Below, piece after piece: positions 5,334 through 5,389 of a stretch of DNA of 5,389 bases. This stretch comes from Phil1 sp964600045. Lineage in GTDB: Bacteria; Bacillota; Clostridia; Christensenellales; CAG-138. How positions within the stretch are numbered: the first letter of the stretch is position 1; each line of letters opens with the position of its first letter. The position numbers and the translations under genes were made by a program. The notes beneath the pieces were generated by a model. It was not told where the DNA came from, did not search any database, and saw only the letters and a list, made by a program, of their open reading frames with translations. The DNA lies in assembly GCA_964600045.1 (NCBI GenBank), contig CAZRHS010000077.1, forward strand, positions 1 through 5,389, given 5' to 3'.

Positions 5334-5389
5334 TTGATAAAGTAAGGTGGTGGAGAAATAGGAGCGGGTAGGCGGTTTTATTGGACTCC
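5334..5389 (+). repeat. Outer inverted repeat, right copy (56 bp, cut by window end)
   Basis: It begins TTGATAAAGTAAG, identical over 13 bases to the left copy read on the minus strand, and ends GCGGTTTTATTGGACTCC, 14 of 18 matching. The window stops where the left copy continues into TTCCGTC and the palindromic unit. The copies face outward. The middle differs clearly, so they are old relatives of one repeat family rather than a recent duplication. Confidence 0.65.

Noticed and set aside
48..5389. The matching end sequences as prophage attL/attR sites
   Set aside because: Attachment cores flanking an integrated prophage are direct repeats. These copies are inverted and diverged, and no integrase is visible.
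5300..5389. Small gene or RNA gene right of the packaging promoter
   Set aside because: No open frame with a ribosome site is seen, and no tRNA-like or other recognisable fold. The end is repeat sequence.

Overview
This 5.4 kb window looks like a piece of a Bacillota genome, probably an uncultured gut-type clostridium of moderate GC. The signs are strong AGGAGG-type ribosome binding sites, a Gram-positive-type LexA box (CGAAC-N4-GTTCG), a DUF4163/DUF3298-like lipoprotein, and short interspersed palindromes of a kind I recall as common in gut Clostridia. It carries a compact block of tailed-phage DNA-packaging genes. Whether this is a whole small element or part of a larger prophage cannot be decided here, because both window ends lie inside repeats.

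Right to left on the minus strand: a well-formed sigma-A promoter (TTGACT-17-TATTAT with an extended TG) with a perfect LexA/SOS box just downstream of the expected transcription start. It drives a sigma-70-region-4-like HTH protein (regulator or small-terminase counterpart), then, after a 3-nt gap, a large terminase with intact ATPase and nuclease motifs, then a P22-type portal protein. No capsid, scaffold, tail, lysis, integrase or repressor gene is visible. Left of the portal, the strand switches: a plus-strand gene encodes a secreted lipoprotein whose 3' end overlaps the portal's 3' end by 23 bp. Beyond it, on the minus strand again, lies a small 68-residue helical protein of phage type.

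The lipoprotein mRNA appears to end at a textbook intrinsic terminator embedded antisense in the portal coding sequence. I see no equivalent terminator for the minus-strand packaging transcript before the far-left repeat region, so an SOS-induced transcript could run antisense through the lipoprotein gene and reach the 68-residue gene. That would make a non-contiguous operon in which DNA damage raises packaging genes and may lower the lipoprotein.

The left 170 bp contain three 6-bp-stem, 3-nt-loop hairpins whose stems differ in sequence but stay complementary, set in conserved arms. A 57-bp stretch next to them (48-104) recurs as a diverged inverted copy at the extreme right end (5334-5389). 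The pair either bounds a mobile or repeat-delimited unit or marks where a metagenome assembly broke at repeats.
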